A stretch of 64,000 nucleotides of DNA from Aegilops tauschii subsp. strangulata. Taxonomy: Eukaryota > Streptophyta > Magnoliopsida > Poales > Poaceae. The notes under the pieces were generated by a model. It ran no database searches, was not told the origin of the DNA, and was given only the letters and a program-made list of their open reading frames with translations. The DNA lies in NCBI RefSeq assembly GCF_002575655.3, contig NC_053040.3, positions 456,182,780 through 456,246,779 of the forward strand, given 5' to 3'. This document shows, piece after piece, positions 33,516 to 43,445 of the stretch (position 1 is its first letter; every line of letters starts with the position of its first letter). A program made the position numbers and the translations under genes.

Positions 33516-34772
33516 TTAAAAAAAAGGAGGATGACCCCTGGCCTCTGCATCTCGGAGATGCATGCGGCCATTTTATTAATTATTCTCGAGGACCTTACAA
33601 AGTAGAACAACAATATGCCTGAATCCGTCATCTTGGCAACATCTGCCGCTACTCCTATCCAAATGATGAAGGGGTGCACGCTGGGCCACATACCCAGACC
33701 TCTCACCTAAGCCTAATATCTAAAGCCGGAGGCCCCGACCGAGCCATCTGCCAGGTCCGGGGCTCAAACCGGTCTGACGCACTCACATGTGTCGTCGCCG
33801 CCGTCTTCCGCTGGTCCATCTTCAGAGCAGATTGAGGTGACAACCTTGGCAGGTCCTCCGCCATCGACGCCACCACGACGCCAAACGACGACCTCCACCT
33901 ACGCGAGCCTTGGCAGGTCCTCCGCCATTGACGCCACCACGACGCCAGCTGACGACCTCCACCTACGCGAGACCATCTCCAAGCAACAGACGTAAATCCA
34001 TGCTAGGATAGGGCCGCACCACCGCCGTCGCCCACCACCCACAAGCGTCACCCAACCCCAAGGTTCCCAAAGCGGCGCCTTCAAGAAGGGAACGGCGCCA
34101 TGAGCGCCGCCGCCGCCCAAGAAAGTTAGGGCTTTCACCCGGAAGACCTAGGGAAAGGTAAAGTGAGGAGCTCAGTCCGTACCGATGCCTCCAAGGAGGG
34201 GAACGGCGCCCTCAGGTGTCACCGTCGGCGCGGCCGGTCATGGTCGGTCAGGGATTTCGCCCGAACTAGATCTCTGCCACCAGCAACGCCTCATGTACAG
34301 AACTGGCGACCAAGAGGAAGCGCGGCCCGACCAGGCTGGCACGCACGCCGAACAGGGGAGGAGGGGAGGCGCCAGATCGCGCGCAACGGCCGCCGCAGAA
34401 GCCGCCGCCGACCGCCAACGACCACCGGATCCCGCCGCCCACGCGACCGGGACACCAGATCCACCGCCCGCATGGCTGCTAGCCGGCCGTGCCTTGCCAA
34501 TGGAGCCGCCGCTCCAGATCCGGGGTTCCCCACACAGAAGTAGGGCAACCGAGGCCCCGCCGCCACCATCCTTGGCGCCCCGTGCTTGCCCGGCGGCTGC
34601 CTCAGGCGTCGGCGAGGAGGTGGGACGAGGTGGGGAGGGGGCCGCGGCGGCGCGGCTAGGGTTCCCCCGCCACCGCCGGGGAAGGCGACGCGGGGGTCGT
34701 GAGAGGAAGGGGTCTCGTGATGCAGATGCCCTTGCCTCCTACGACGGTGTGACACATGCGGCCATTGCGGCC
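33516..34772 (-). mobile_element. Non-LTR retroposed insertion with 15-bp TSD
   Basis: A perfect direct repeat ATTATTCATGTACAT flanks it at 33501-33515 and 34773-34787. On the minus strand its 3' end reads AATAAAATGGCCGCATGCAT ... GGGGTCATCCTCC then T8 and AAA, which I recognise as the 3' UTR of Triticeae LINEs. The 5' part is very GC-rich. No reverse transcriptase is encoded, so it is either a severely deleted LINE or a LINE-dependent derivative. The 100-200 codon frames on both strands at 34163-34808 are GC-composition artefacts. Confidence 0.7.
33844..33971 (+). repeat. 64-bp tandem duplication in the non-LTR insertion
   Basis: Two copies starting CCTTGGCAGGTCCTCCGCCA at 33844 and 33908 that differ at only a few bases, so the duplication is recent compared with the flanking decay. 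Confidence 0.8.
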
Positions 34773-34787
34773 ATTATTCATGTACAT

Positions 34788-35555
34788 GCAACCATTTTTG
34801 AACCATAATACACTCGCAAACTGTTTAAGCAATATTTAGTATTGGCTTGTTACACTTGCAATATTGCAGATTGCTATGCCTCAAAATACCTTTTATGTGA
34901 TAGGTGACGGAAGGGGAAATGTGCTAACAGGTTGAGCCCCATCAGATTGGAACCAAAATATGAAACGAGTAGTCGCCGTAACTCCATTGCATAGATTCAT
35001 GTGGACAAATCTGATATTGAGGCCTTGTCATTCTTTCATTATTCATATTAAGGTTAGGTTAGAGGGATGTGCTTAATGCTCACCATTTCTAGCAGAGAAT
35101 GGAGAGTGTGCTAGAGGTGGAGCACATGTTAAGGGACGATGATTCAAAGATAGAGAGAGATTTGGAGTCCGAGATAAAGCTGGTATGTGTCATCACAATT
35201 GCCAAATGTGTGGACGTGTTTGCAATTGCCACATGCTCTCTGTCCCCTCAATTACATAGCAAACAATGAGAAAGCCTAGCAGGGAAAACAACAAACAGTG
35301 TTTTAAGGTGAAGATGGAGAAAAAAAAAATCCTTGGCTTAAAAGAAGGGTTATATTGGCTGGAAACTATATGATTGTGCCTCATGAGTTCCTATAAACTA
35401 TATGTCATCGCTTGATCAATGTCTCCGTACATTCTTGTGTTGGTCCTCATCTTTTGTGATTCCGTAGCGAAGCGCGGGCATCTTACTAGTAATCATATAT
35501 TTCCCCAATTTATGCGGTTTTACAATTATGTGAATCAAATAGAAGAGCAAGTCAC
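34788..35555. other. No gene seen
   Basis: AT-rich sequence without recognised elements or exons. Confidence 0.4.
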
Positions 35556-35559
35556 CACA

Positions 35560-35765
35560 GAAAGTCAGGATGCTCTTCTTTTTTTGGAAATGGAACACCC
35601 CATTCAATAATCACACCGGCACATCCTCGGCCATCCGAACCAAAACATCTTTGGAAGAGCACGATCTCCCCATGACGCAAGCCAAAAGCCGCCAAGTTAT
35701 GTGCTAACTCATTACAAGCTCTCAAGCCATAATTAAAAACGAGGTGCCCATAATGAGGACACATA
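35560..35765 (-). pseudogene. LINE 3'-end fragment (RNase H-like tail)
   Basis: A minus-strand frame with YGLRACNELAHNLAAFGLRH resembles the C-terminal end of the RNase H-like (RVT_3) domain of plant LINEs. It is followed by a short tail ending near the A/T-rich AATGGGGTGTTCC...AAAAAAAG sequence at 35575-35600. The upstream reverse transcriptase is missing, as in a 5'-truncated LINE copy. Confidence 0.5.
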
Positions 35766-35770
35766 TTTGG

Positions 35771-35893
35771 TATCTCAAGATCTGTCCGCTCAGACTCTAG
35801 AAGGCGCTTATAGGGATAAGGTGTGCGCTTGTTCGTTCATGGGGTGAGTGTGTGTGTGCGCGTGTTGTGAGTGTTTGTGTCAGTACTATGTTT
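35771..35893 (+). mobile_element. SINE fragment (3' half), second copy
   Basis: Diverged plus-strand copy of the 3' half of the SINE at 24644-24936. ATCTCAAGAT, CTCAGACTCT, GGGGTGAGTGTGTGTG and GTCAGTACTATGTTTCTAAAA align with its body and A-rich end. The tRNA-like head is absent. Confidence 0.6.
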
Positions 35894-35895
35894 CT

Positions 35896-36985
35896 AAAAG
35901 AATCAATCTCACCAACTGAAATTAATCATGAGAGGGGAAAATAGAGAAGGGAAAAGAAAATGAAATAAATAAACAAATTATTTTTTGCGGGAAAATAAAC
36001 AGATTATTTAGAAAGGAACAGTGCATAAAAGTGAAAAAATAAGACAAATAATGTACAAAAAAGGAGAAAGGAGAAGTTTCTTTTTAGAAAAAAGTAAGTG
36101 TTTGCTGAGCGTAGAAAAAAGAATAACTCGACAAAGAATTATTTGCCGAGTGCAGAAAAGGAGCGTATCAAAGAAAGGTAATCGCAAAAGAATTCTTTGT
36201 CAAGTGCATAAAAACACTTAGCCATGGTCATATTAGCCTAGTACCTAACGAAATGCACTCGGCAAACAACCTGGCAATAGAGAAAGATTCAGATTACGCT
36301 AGTGGTTCCAAGCTAACATAGGGCCCAGAAATGAGTGTCGCGGTTATTTCATATTTCTCTCATAATTTTTTTTCCAGTCTCTCCATTTCCAGTGGCCTCT
36401 TGATCCGACTGTTCCTTCGCCCTATCTCTTTGTCGAAAGACAGGAAACACTGTTTGTCATAACCTTTAGTGTTCAGCTTGTGAGTGCTTAGCTAAATCTA
36501 TGCTATACATTATGTTGTTTTCCACAAAGCTTTAAATCGCCTGTGATTTGGCTGCCATTGGTGCTAGAAAATCACAGCGCAAGTTGTGCACCAAATTTGT
36601 GGATTTAGCGCCGCAATCGCGTGGTTTTAGACATGTCGCGACACGTCCATCACCTGCAATTTTAAACCATGGTTTTTCAGCGGCCAAGTTGTGCTAACTC
36701 ATAACCTTAGACATCATCTAGCCGTGAAAGAAAATCCAAATGTACTTGAAAACAAAAAGCTGGAAGATTTTTGCAAAGAACGATTGTCACTGAGAATTGC
36801 TTTACAAAACGGATGTTTAGATAGGCAATGCTCGGTAAAGTAGGCGAATCCAGTAGTGATGTCATGGTTTGCTAGCCAACTTCCGTTGCATCCAAGTAAA
36901 ACAGCCCCCAATTTGTTTTCGATAGTATATTATACCAAAACTAAATCTTCATGCGGCATGTCTAGAGGCGGGCAACAAGCCCACA
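35896..36985. other. Purine-rich and AT-rich spacer with degenerate TTTGCCGAGTGC motifs
   Basis: At 36080-36270 several spaced copies of (A)TTTGCCGAGTGCA, CTTTGTCAAGTGCA and the inverse ACTCGGCAAAC occur. This is a motif family that recurs in grass DNA transposons, so a decayed element is likely, but I cannot find its ends. The frame 36021-36221 is composition-driven. No gene seen. Confidence 0.4.
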
Positions 36986-36988
36986 CCC

Positions 36989-38974
36989 CTAGAACAGAAT
37001 CTCCCCTTCCTCCAGGTCTTCAACGCCGGAATCGGAGATTGGTTGTTGCTGCTGCTGCTGCTGCTGCTGCTCTCCACCGTCGTCTTCATCAGCCCTCAGG
37101 AAGAGACCAAGCTGCTGCAACAGACTGGGAGGAACACCAGGCCGTCTTCCTTGGCTCACCATGTGCTCCACGTGAACGATGCCAAGCTGCTCCATGTCCA
37201 CTGGGTGTACCCTGTGGCTGGTCATGGCCGACCTCTCCATGTCCACCAGCCCCTGACGGGCTTTCTCCCTCGCCTGGGACCTCTCCTCCCGCCGCCGCTT
37301 TTCTAGCGCCATGGCGATCAGCTCGCTCATTGGCCTCACCGGAGGCGCCGTCGCAGTTGCAGGCTTGTCTGAGACATTTTCTGGTTCTGCATTCTGCACC
37401 AGCTCCGGTGCAGGCTTCGATGATAGCAGGGAAGAACCATCATTCACCTTAGAAAGAAGTCGAACTGATGGTGCTGGGCAGCCAAGCTTCTCTGTTTCAA
37501 AACCATTCTGTACCACCTCAAGTGACAGTGCAGAACCATCAACCACTTTGTAAAGGACTGCTGGAGACGGACTGCTAACCTTCTCTGGTTCTGCATTCTG
37601 TACCACCGTTGCCTGGCCATCGGATCCACCATGCACCTTGGGACGAACTGCCGGAGCTGGACTGCTAAGTTCTCCATTCTGCAGTACCACCTCTATTGCT
37701 GGCACCGATGGAGGTGCAGAATCGCCAACCATTTTGTAAAGAACTGATGGAGCTACACTACTATCGTTCTCTGTTTCTGCATTCTGTAGCTCCGATGGCC
37801 CGACAGCAGAATCACCATTCACCTTGGGAAGAATTGCTGGAGCTGGACTGTCAAGCTTCTTTAGTTCTCCATTCTGTACCACCTCCAGTGTTGGCTCCGT
37901 TGGTGGTGCAGAATCGCCAATCACTTTGGAAAGAACTGATGGAGCTAGGCTGCTGCTAACCTTAGGAAGAACTGGCGGAGCTAGAGTGCCGCCCTTCTCA
38001 TCGCAGTGGCTGTCGGAGACCGAACCAGAGTCACTGGAATCACTGTCGGAGCCGATGTCTGGGTCAGAGTCAGAATCAGAATCGCTGCTTAAGATAATGC
38101 TTGGGTTGTGGCTGATTGCACCAGCAAGATTCTGGAACACCACCGGCGAGGCGTCGCCGCAGATGTCGACGTACTCCTCATCGTCCTCCTTTTCGGCGAC
38201 GCACTCCTTCTCCCCCTTTTCAGCGAGCGCCAGGTATTTCTGCGGCAGCGGTGACAGCATCTTGTCGACTAGTCCGGTTGCATTGAAGACGGCCGCGTAT
38301 TCAAGAATTTCAAGTAGGAGTGGCGACGGGGCGGTCACCACGGGAGACACACCGGGGCAGATATCGACGCGCCTGCCATTTTCGTCGGCTTCTTCCCCAA
38401 CAATCTTGCTGTCATCTTGCGGCGGCAGGGACGGATCCCTCGTTTTGATGAGCTTGTCCACGTGCATCTTTAGCTCGAATAGGGCCGCGTCTTCCATGGC
38501 GTTCACGTTTGCCTCGATCACCCGTCGGCCGCCATGGCTCTGCTTCGGCAGGAGCTCGACGGCGTGGTCTGACAGTTCTGCCGCTAGCGCCACCAGGCTG
38601 AACGCAAGATGTTGCCGGTCGGCCGGGGTCATCTTCGGCGCCTCTTTGTGCTCCGCCAGAGGAGTTTTCACCCTCCTCTTGCCGTCGTCAGCCTTCACCA
38701 ACCCGCCGGATCGTGGTTCGGTGCCCAACATGGGTCGCCCTACTTCCTTGCCGGGCAGAGCCGCCAGGCCGGACGAGGAAGAAGGCGCCGCACCACCGCG
38801 GCAGCCCTCGGCGGTTCCGGGGGCCAAGAGCCGATCCGCCTTCTCGAGCAGGCCACGGACAGCAACGAGCTCCGCCCGGAATCGCTTGCGCAGCAAATTC
38901 CGTTCCTCGCCGCACATCTTGCCGACGGCGAAGACCTCCTTCCTCACGTCGAACGCCTCACGTGTGCGCTTCAT
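36989..38974 (-). CDS. NET (BET extraterminal) domain protein without bromodomain, GTE-like
   Basis: An intact, intronless 661-codon frame, the only long undamaged host-type gene in the window. Residues 115-178 (MTPADRQHLAFSLVALAAEL ... ALFELKMHVDKLI) match the NET domain of BET/GTE chromatin factors, which binds chromatin regulators. No bromodomain precedes it. Other features are a basic N-terminus (1-45), a repeated VDIC.x.SPVV motif at 203-213 and 269-279, and a hydrophobic-acidic IILSSDSDSDSD stretch at 294-305 that has the form of a SUMO-interaction motif. About six degenerate 30-40 residue repeats (APxVLxKVxGDSA...EVVQNGE) span 330-535. A charged helix (557-580), Q9 (636-644) and a GTE-type acidic end EDLEEGEILF complete it. 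Likely nuclear, acting as a chromatin adaptor by family analogy. The start is the first ATG after a C/T-rich leader. The 442-codon plus-strand frame over it is its antisense shadow. Confidence 0.78.
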   Translation of the reverse strand: MKRTREAFDVRKEVFAVGKMCGEERNLLRKRFRAELVAVRGLLEKADRLLAPGTAEGCRGGAAPSSSSGLAALPGKEVGRPMLGTEPRSGGLVKADDGKRRVKTPLAEHKEAPKMTPADRQHLAFSLVALAAELSDHAVELLPKQSHGGRRVIEANVNAMEDAALFELKMHVDKLIKTRDPSLPPQDDSKIVGEEADENGRRVDICPGVSPVVTAPSPLLLEILEYAAVFNATGLVDKMLSPLPQKYLALAEKGEKECVAEKEDDEEYVDICGDASPVVFQNLAGAISHNPSIILSSDSDSDSDPDIGSDSDSSDSGSVSDSHCDEKGGTLAPPVLPKVSSSLAPSVLSKVIGDSAPPTEPTLEVVQNGELKKLDSPAPAILPKVNGDSAVGPSELQNAETENDSSVAPSVLYKMVGDSAPPSVPAIEVVLQNGELSSPAPAVRPKVHGGSDGQATVVQNAEPEKVSSPSPAVLYKVVDGSALSLEVVQNGFETEKLGCPAPSVRLLSKVNDGSSLLSSKPAPELVQNAEPENVSDKPATATAPPVRPMSELIAMALEKRRREERSQAREKARQGLVDMERSAMTSHRVHPVDMEQLGIVHVEHMVSQGRRPGVPPSLLQQLGLFLRADEDDGGEQQQQQQQQQPISDSGVEDLEEGEILF

Positions 38975-39076
38975 TCGGTCGGATGAGGAGGGGGAGGGAG
39001 TGGGGTTGTGTTTTCCGTGCAGACTGATTACTAGGTATAGGGCATGCTGTCACTCAGTGGATGACAGATATATGGT
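38975..39076 (-). promoter_or_regulatory. Probable core promoter and leader of the NET-domain gene
   Basis: On the minus strand a CATATATC box (about 39067-39074) lies about 95 bp before the ATG. ACACAACCCCACTCCCTCCCC and a C/T-rich leader follow. The TATA match is weak, so the exact start site is uncertain. Confidence 0.4.
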
Positions 39077-39264
39077 TGCACTGCACGTACGTATCAAAAA
39101 TATAGATGCCGGCGATATGGAGATCAATGGATATGAATCACGCACATGCTAGGAAATATTTTTCATGGCAGAGATATATGGTGTGCCACCAAGAATTTTA
39201 TCCCGGCACCAACATGCATCTCTACGCAGTTATTAATTAGCACAACTATTAGAACCACTTCACC

Positions 39265-40333
39265 ATCTCTTTCCTCTCTTCGAAACAAATGTGCCCACTT
39301 ATTTTATCTTTCCTAACTTAAATAGTTCGTATATTTTAAACAAATACTCCAATTTTAAACCTTTTTATGTATTTGAACTCATGTCACAAAGACCTTTAAA
39401 ACAAGATCAATTTTGGATACATTTTAAATGAGTTTAAAATTCATGAAACACTTTTCACATATTTTGTCCGCTTGAAATCTTATATGAATAAAATTCTTCC
39501 AGAGTGTCACAAGCTGACATTTCAGTCTCACGTCGTTTTTCACTTTCAAAACTTACATTTCACTTTTCACTGGCTTGTTTCATATAAATCATATCTATTT
39601 AAATTGCACATTTTTGAAAGGACATATTTCACTATTTTAAAATAAACCATTTCACATTTGGAAATAATCGGTTTCACTAGTTGGCATTTTATTTCATATT
39701 ATTTTTCACTTTCAGAACATACATTTCACTTCCCACTGGCTTGTTTTACAAAAATCACATCTATTTCAATTTCATATTACTGAAATAACCTATTCACTCT
39801 TTTGAAATAAACCATTGCACATTTCACAATTTTCAATTTCACAAGTTGACCTTTCAATTTAACATTCTTGTCACTTTTAGAAGGTACATTCCAATTTTCA
39901 CTGGCTTGTTTTACAAAAATCGCATCTATTGCAATTGCATATTTTTGGAATAACATATTTCACTATTCTGAATTAAACTGTTACATGTTTCAAAATAAAT
40001 CAGTTTCACAAGTTGACTTTTCAGTTTCATATTTGGGTTAAGTACTTTTCTATGAAATGGGTTGTTTTCACATATTTGTAGTGAAATAGGTTTGTTTCAT
40101 ATTTTTCTAGTGAAATAAAAAAAATCACATATGAAATGTGAAACGTCAAAATTAAAATGTGATCGAAATGTATCCAAAATTGGTCTAGTTCTAAAGGGCT
40201 TGACGCCAAAAGTCCAAATATATAAAGAGTTTCAAAATAAAATTATAGTTTAAAAGATAGGAGTGATTTATTAAATTGTCTAAGATGAAATAAAATCAAT
40301 GAATTTGTTTGCGATGAAGAGAGAGAAGAGAGC
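39265..40333. mobile_element. Long-TIR, MULE-like non-autonomous element
   Basis: About 165 bp at the left (39265-39430) recur inverted at the right (about 40160-40333). Both read CTCTTC..AAACAAAT, then ATTTTAAAC, TATTTGRACT and CAATTTTGGATACATTT, with many mismatches. Long degenerate TIRs without coding capacity suggest a Mutator-like element. I could not identify a 9-bp duplication, and the exact ends are uncertain. The interior is a tandem repeat. Confidence 0.5.
39540..40035 (+). repeat. Three tandem copies of a 165-166 bp unit
   Basis: CACTGGCTTGTTT recurs at 39568, 39734 and 39899, a spacing of 166 and 165 bp. Each copy continues ..AAATCRCATCTATT..., then CACTATT..AAATAAACC, and ends ..TTTCACAAGTTGAC or TTTCACTAGTTGGC. 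The copies are 75-85 percent alike by eye. The unit length is in the range of plant satellites. Confidence 0.75.
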
Positions 40334-40335
40334 TA

Positions 40336-40745
40336 AATACGCATCTTTTCTCAAAAAAAGTAGTCCTTTGGGCCCATCAAACTGACCCTGATTTGACCAA
40401 TAAAAAAGATACAACAATACTGCTATACATCTAAGTGGGCCATAGCTCACACGCATCTCAGAAAATGTGGGTGGTGTGAGTCCTACCGGTAGGTAGCATC
40501 ACCGCGCAAAATGACTTCCGCCCAACATGTGTGATGCTCAAATGACAGTGCTAAATTGTTGTATAGTTGAACTAGGACTAGGAATCACCGGAACAAAACA
40601 ACTAGCCCGGTATTCTCTCTTTGAGCTTGGGATGTACCTGACATGCGTGGCTGAGTACAAATGAGGACGCACATGATGAGTTGCTGCTGAACCACACAAG
40701 TTGCTGCTACCAAAGCTGAACTAGGCACTAACTTTTCCCTTCTCT
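40336..40745. other. No gene seen
   Basis: Sequence between the MULE-like unit and the LINE fragment. There is an imperfect inverted pair around ACAACAAT near 40413 and 40558, and nothing else is supported. Confidence 0.35.
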
Positions 40746-41423
40746 CCGACAGAGAATACCTCCAGTTTAAAGGCTATATGGGTGAGTACTGAACAGGGAC
40801 CAGATGGGTTTCCGGTGAGTTTCTACCTAAGATTTTGGGTGAAGGTGGGTCCTCAAATCACCCGGGTGACTGTCGATTTCATCATAGGGCTAATTGATAT
40901 TAAAAGATTGAACTATGGGGTGCTTACGGTACTACCAAAGGTGAAAGGGGACGATAACATCCGACAATACCGACCAATAACACTTATAATGTGAACTTCC
41001 ATTTGATCGCAAATGGTTTTGCATCACGGCTGACCCGGATGGCTGACATGATCATTGACCCTAGTCAAACAACATTCATTTGCGCGCGGGGGGGGGGGGG
41101 GGGGGGGGGGTATTAGAGGGGGTGTTGTGTTACATGAGATCATACACAAATTAAAGCACACTAGAGAAGAAGTGTTTATCTTCATAATCGACTTTGAGAA
41201 GGCATACGATAAGGTAAGATGCGATTTCTTACAGGAAGTACTCCACAAAACGGGGTTTGGCCCACTCTGGATGAGCTGCATATTGCAACCTGTTAAGGGG
41301 GACAAACTACTATTAACATTAACGGCGAGGCAGTGTCGTATTTTAGGGACACAAGGGGGTGCGGCAAGGGGACGCGCTCTCCAATTTATTATTTCACATC
41401 ATGTCCGACGCGCTAGCTGTAAT
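40746..41423 (+). pseudogene. LINE reverse transcriptase fragment, left part
   Basis: Frames from about 40770 to the CACTA-2 insertion carry non-LTR reverse transcriptase motifs in order: GPDGFPVSFYLRFW (motif 0/1), VLPKVKGDDNIRQYRPITL, VVLHEIIHKLKH and IIDFEKAYDKVRCDFL (the first catalytic Asp). Then a segment that in the plus-1 frame reads RQGDALSNLLFHIMSDALAV follows. Frameshifts and stops separate them, and a 23-base G run has replaced the usual xxGR segment. The 5' part of the LINE is missing. The fragment continues at 48903 after CACTA-2. Confidence 0.8.
41088..41110 (+). repeat. 23-base G homopolymer
   Basis: Uninterrupted G run inside the LINE reverse transcriptase, flanked by GCG and TATTAGAGGG. 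It lies where the family encodes a short Gly-Arg segment. Exact length may be affected by sequencing. Confidence 0.8.
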
Positions 41424-41454
41424 CACTACTAGGAAAAGGGCTATAGCTAATATG

Positions 41455-41720
41455 GACATTAATGGCGCACTAATGGCGCATCTGGTGTCCGGTGCACCAT
41501 TACTAGTTTTGAAAAAAAGCTTAAAAAGTTGTTAGCAGTGGCGCACCAGGGACAGTGCGCCATTACTAGTTCTAACTAGTAATGGCGCACTGCCCACTGG
41601 TGCGCCACTACTAACATGTTTTTTTCTTCAAAACTAGTAATGGCGCACCATTTCCAGATGCGCCATTAGTAACCCTGGTTACTAATGGCGCATTCTTATG
41701 TGGTGCGCCATTGGTAACCT
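41455..41720. repeat. Left subterminal repeats of CACTA-2
   Basis: About eight copies of TAATGGCGCAC or its complement GTGCGCCATTA, several arranged head to head. A matching array occupies about 48590-48885. They are the likely binding sites for the element's DNA-binding protein. Confidence 0.8.
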
Positions 41721-42173
41721 GGGAACAGCTATATATTTTGGATAGCCACCTACCACACTCACTTTCCCCACTTCATTCTCTCCACCTCTACCAAGTTTGG
41801 TCTCGGCTGCCTCCTCCTTCTCACCTCATTTGCACCATAGATTCACCCAAATTAAGTGGTTAAATTTCCTTTTTTGATAGGTAAGTAAGGGGAAAGCTTT
41901 CTTTATGTTCTAGATCTACTTTTTTCTCCCTCCAACAACGTACACACTTTTTATGGCCTAGATCTACGTATGTTTGTGGTGTTGCATATGTTTGTGTTTG
42001 CAGGTACCGGTATTTGAAATGCGATAGTTGCCAATATTTTGCCGGAATGTTGATTCATTTCCGTTTCGGCGAGAATTTGGCACTATGCATTCTTTTTGGT
42101 CCTATTTTTAGGCAAAGTCATGCCAAATTTTTTTGGTTCTAAAATATCGTTTTGCTCTACACCACAGGCGACC

Positions 42174-42750
42174 ATGGTCCGCACGATGACCGAAGGCATC
42201 GTGAATAGGTTTTTGAGCTCCGCAAAGGCCGAGATGCTTCAAAAGAACGAGACGGAGATAAGATGTCCGTGTCGAAGATGCAAGCTGAAGAGCCTTTATG
42301 GACCTGGATTCCGTACAGGTGCGGGACCACCTGCTCTTGCGTGGTTTCATGGATGGCTATCGGTGGCAAGGTGATGAAGATGACTATGAAGTCGTCCATG
42401 GGGGCCAGGCAAGAAATGAGGAAGGGCAGCAAGACAACCACGGCGACGGCGGGCGAGAAGACCAAGAATCTCCAGGACATGATCACGAAGTAGATGCAGT
42501 ACACGGTCATCATGTAGAAGATGCCGGACATGATGATGAGGAAGGTCAAGACGAAGGGCATGATCATGAAGATGAAGATGCCGAAGCAGAGGACGATGGA
42601 CCATCGATGGGCTGGGTGCAGGACCCTCATATTCAAGAGCTGCTTCTCAAGCAGACGGATAACGCAAGAGCTGCCGCCCGAGAGAAAGCCAAGCTGGATC
42701 AACTGGAGATAGACGCGGTTACTCCATTGTATGGAGTAAAGTTTCAGTAA
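42174..42750 (+). pseudogene. Transposase N-terminal remnant (Transpos_assoc domain), truncated
   Basis: Begins at ATG 42174, just after an acceptor-like CACCACAG. The first 43 codons include IVNRFLSSAKAEM and a CPCRRC zinc-binding motif, the start of the transposase-associated domain found at the N-terminus of CACTA TNPD proteins. A one-base shift near 42297 moves the domain's second half (SVQVRDHLLLRGFMDGYRW) to the next frame. That frame runs through an acidic Asp/Glu/His-rich linker to DAVTPLYG and then stops at 42748-42750. In full-length relatives the catalytic transposase follows about here, so the reading frame has been cut off just before the enzymatic part. Confidence 0.65.
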
Positions 42751-43445
42751 TGTTATGGAGTACTGAATTTTGCAATTTTGGTTCTCTGTAATTTTGTAAT
42801 ATTCCTTGCAGTCAGTATTGCTTTAATCTGTGAAAATTGGAGTAGCATTATTGCTTGCTCTGTAGTGCATTTTTGCTAGGGACCTGATACTCCATAGTGG
42901 TGCATTTTTACTGCAACCTAAACTGGAGTAAACTAGAGTAGGACCTGATACATTTCAGCTATTTGCTAGCACTTCTTGACTAAGACAATTCCTAACAAAA
43001 CTACTCCCGTGATGATGATGATGATCTTATCTTAGCTGTATTTCTGAACTGGTAGCTAAGTGTACTACTTGTGATACGATGATGCTGCTGCTGTACTACT
43101 TGTGATGCTGCTGCTGCCGTACTACTTGTGATGCTGCTGCTACTTGTGATTTTGTCAACTTGTGATGCTTCTGCTACTTGTGATCTTCTGAAATGACCCC
43201 TTTCTCCTGAAATGTTGATTAATTTCCGTTTCGATTGAGAATGGGGCACTCCTAGGTCAAGAAAATTAGCAAAGGTCATGCCCAATTTTCTTGACCTAGA
43301 AGGTGCCCGATTCTCAACCGAAACAAAAATTAATCAGCATGTATCTTGACCTAGAAGGTGCGCGTTGTTGTAGACGAAGGAAGGACTGTTTGAAGGTGCC
43401 ACTAGCACATTCCACATTAACACCTTTGAAAGATAAACTAGAAAT
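42751..43445. other. Non-coding spacer of CACTA-2
   Basis: No frame with coding character. It holds a CTACTTGTGATGCTGCTG minisatellite (about 43075-43185, five degenerate units) and the hairpin listed separately. GATACTCCATAGTGGTGCATTT-like repeats occur near 42888-42960. Confidence 0.5.
43208..43345. repeat. Hairpin made of duplicated CACTA-2 leader sequence
   Basis: GTTGATTAATTTCCGTTTCG...GGCACTCCTAGGTCAAGAAAATT pairs with its inverse AATTTTCTTGACCTAGAAGG...CGAAACAAAAATTAATCAGC around a short loop. Arms are about 58 bp with few mismatches. The same block occurs once, in direct orientation and more diverged, in the element's own leader at about 42048-42145, just upstream of the first ATG. 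Confidence 0.7.

Noticed and set aside
34163..34808. Frames of 126-207 codons on both strands
   Set aside because: The GC-rich body of a retroposed unit is open in several frames on both strands, without domains.
37824..39152. 442-codon plus-strand open frame over the NET-domain gene
   Set aside because: It is the exact antisense of the minus-strand gene, with Ser/Thr-rich low-complexity composition and no domain. The minus frame has a domain, repeats and an acidic GTE-type end.
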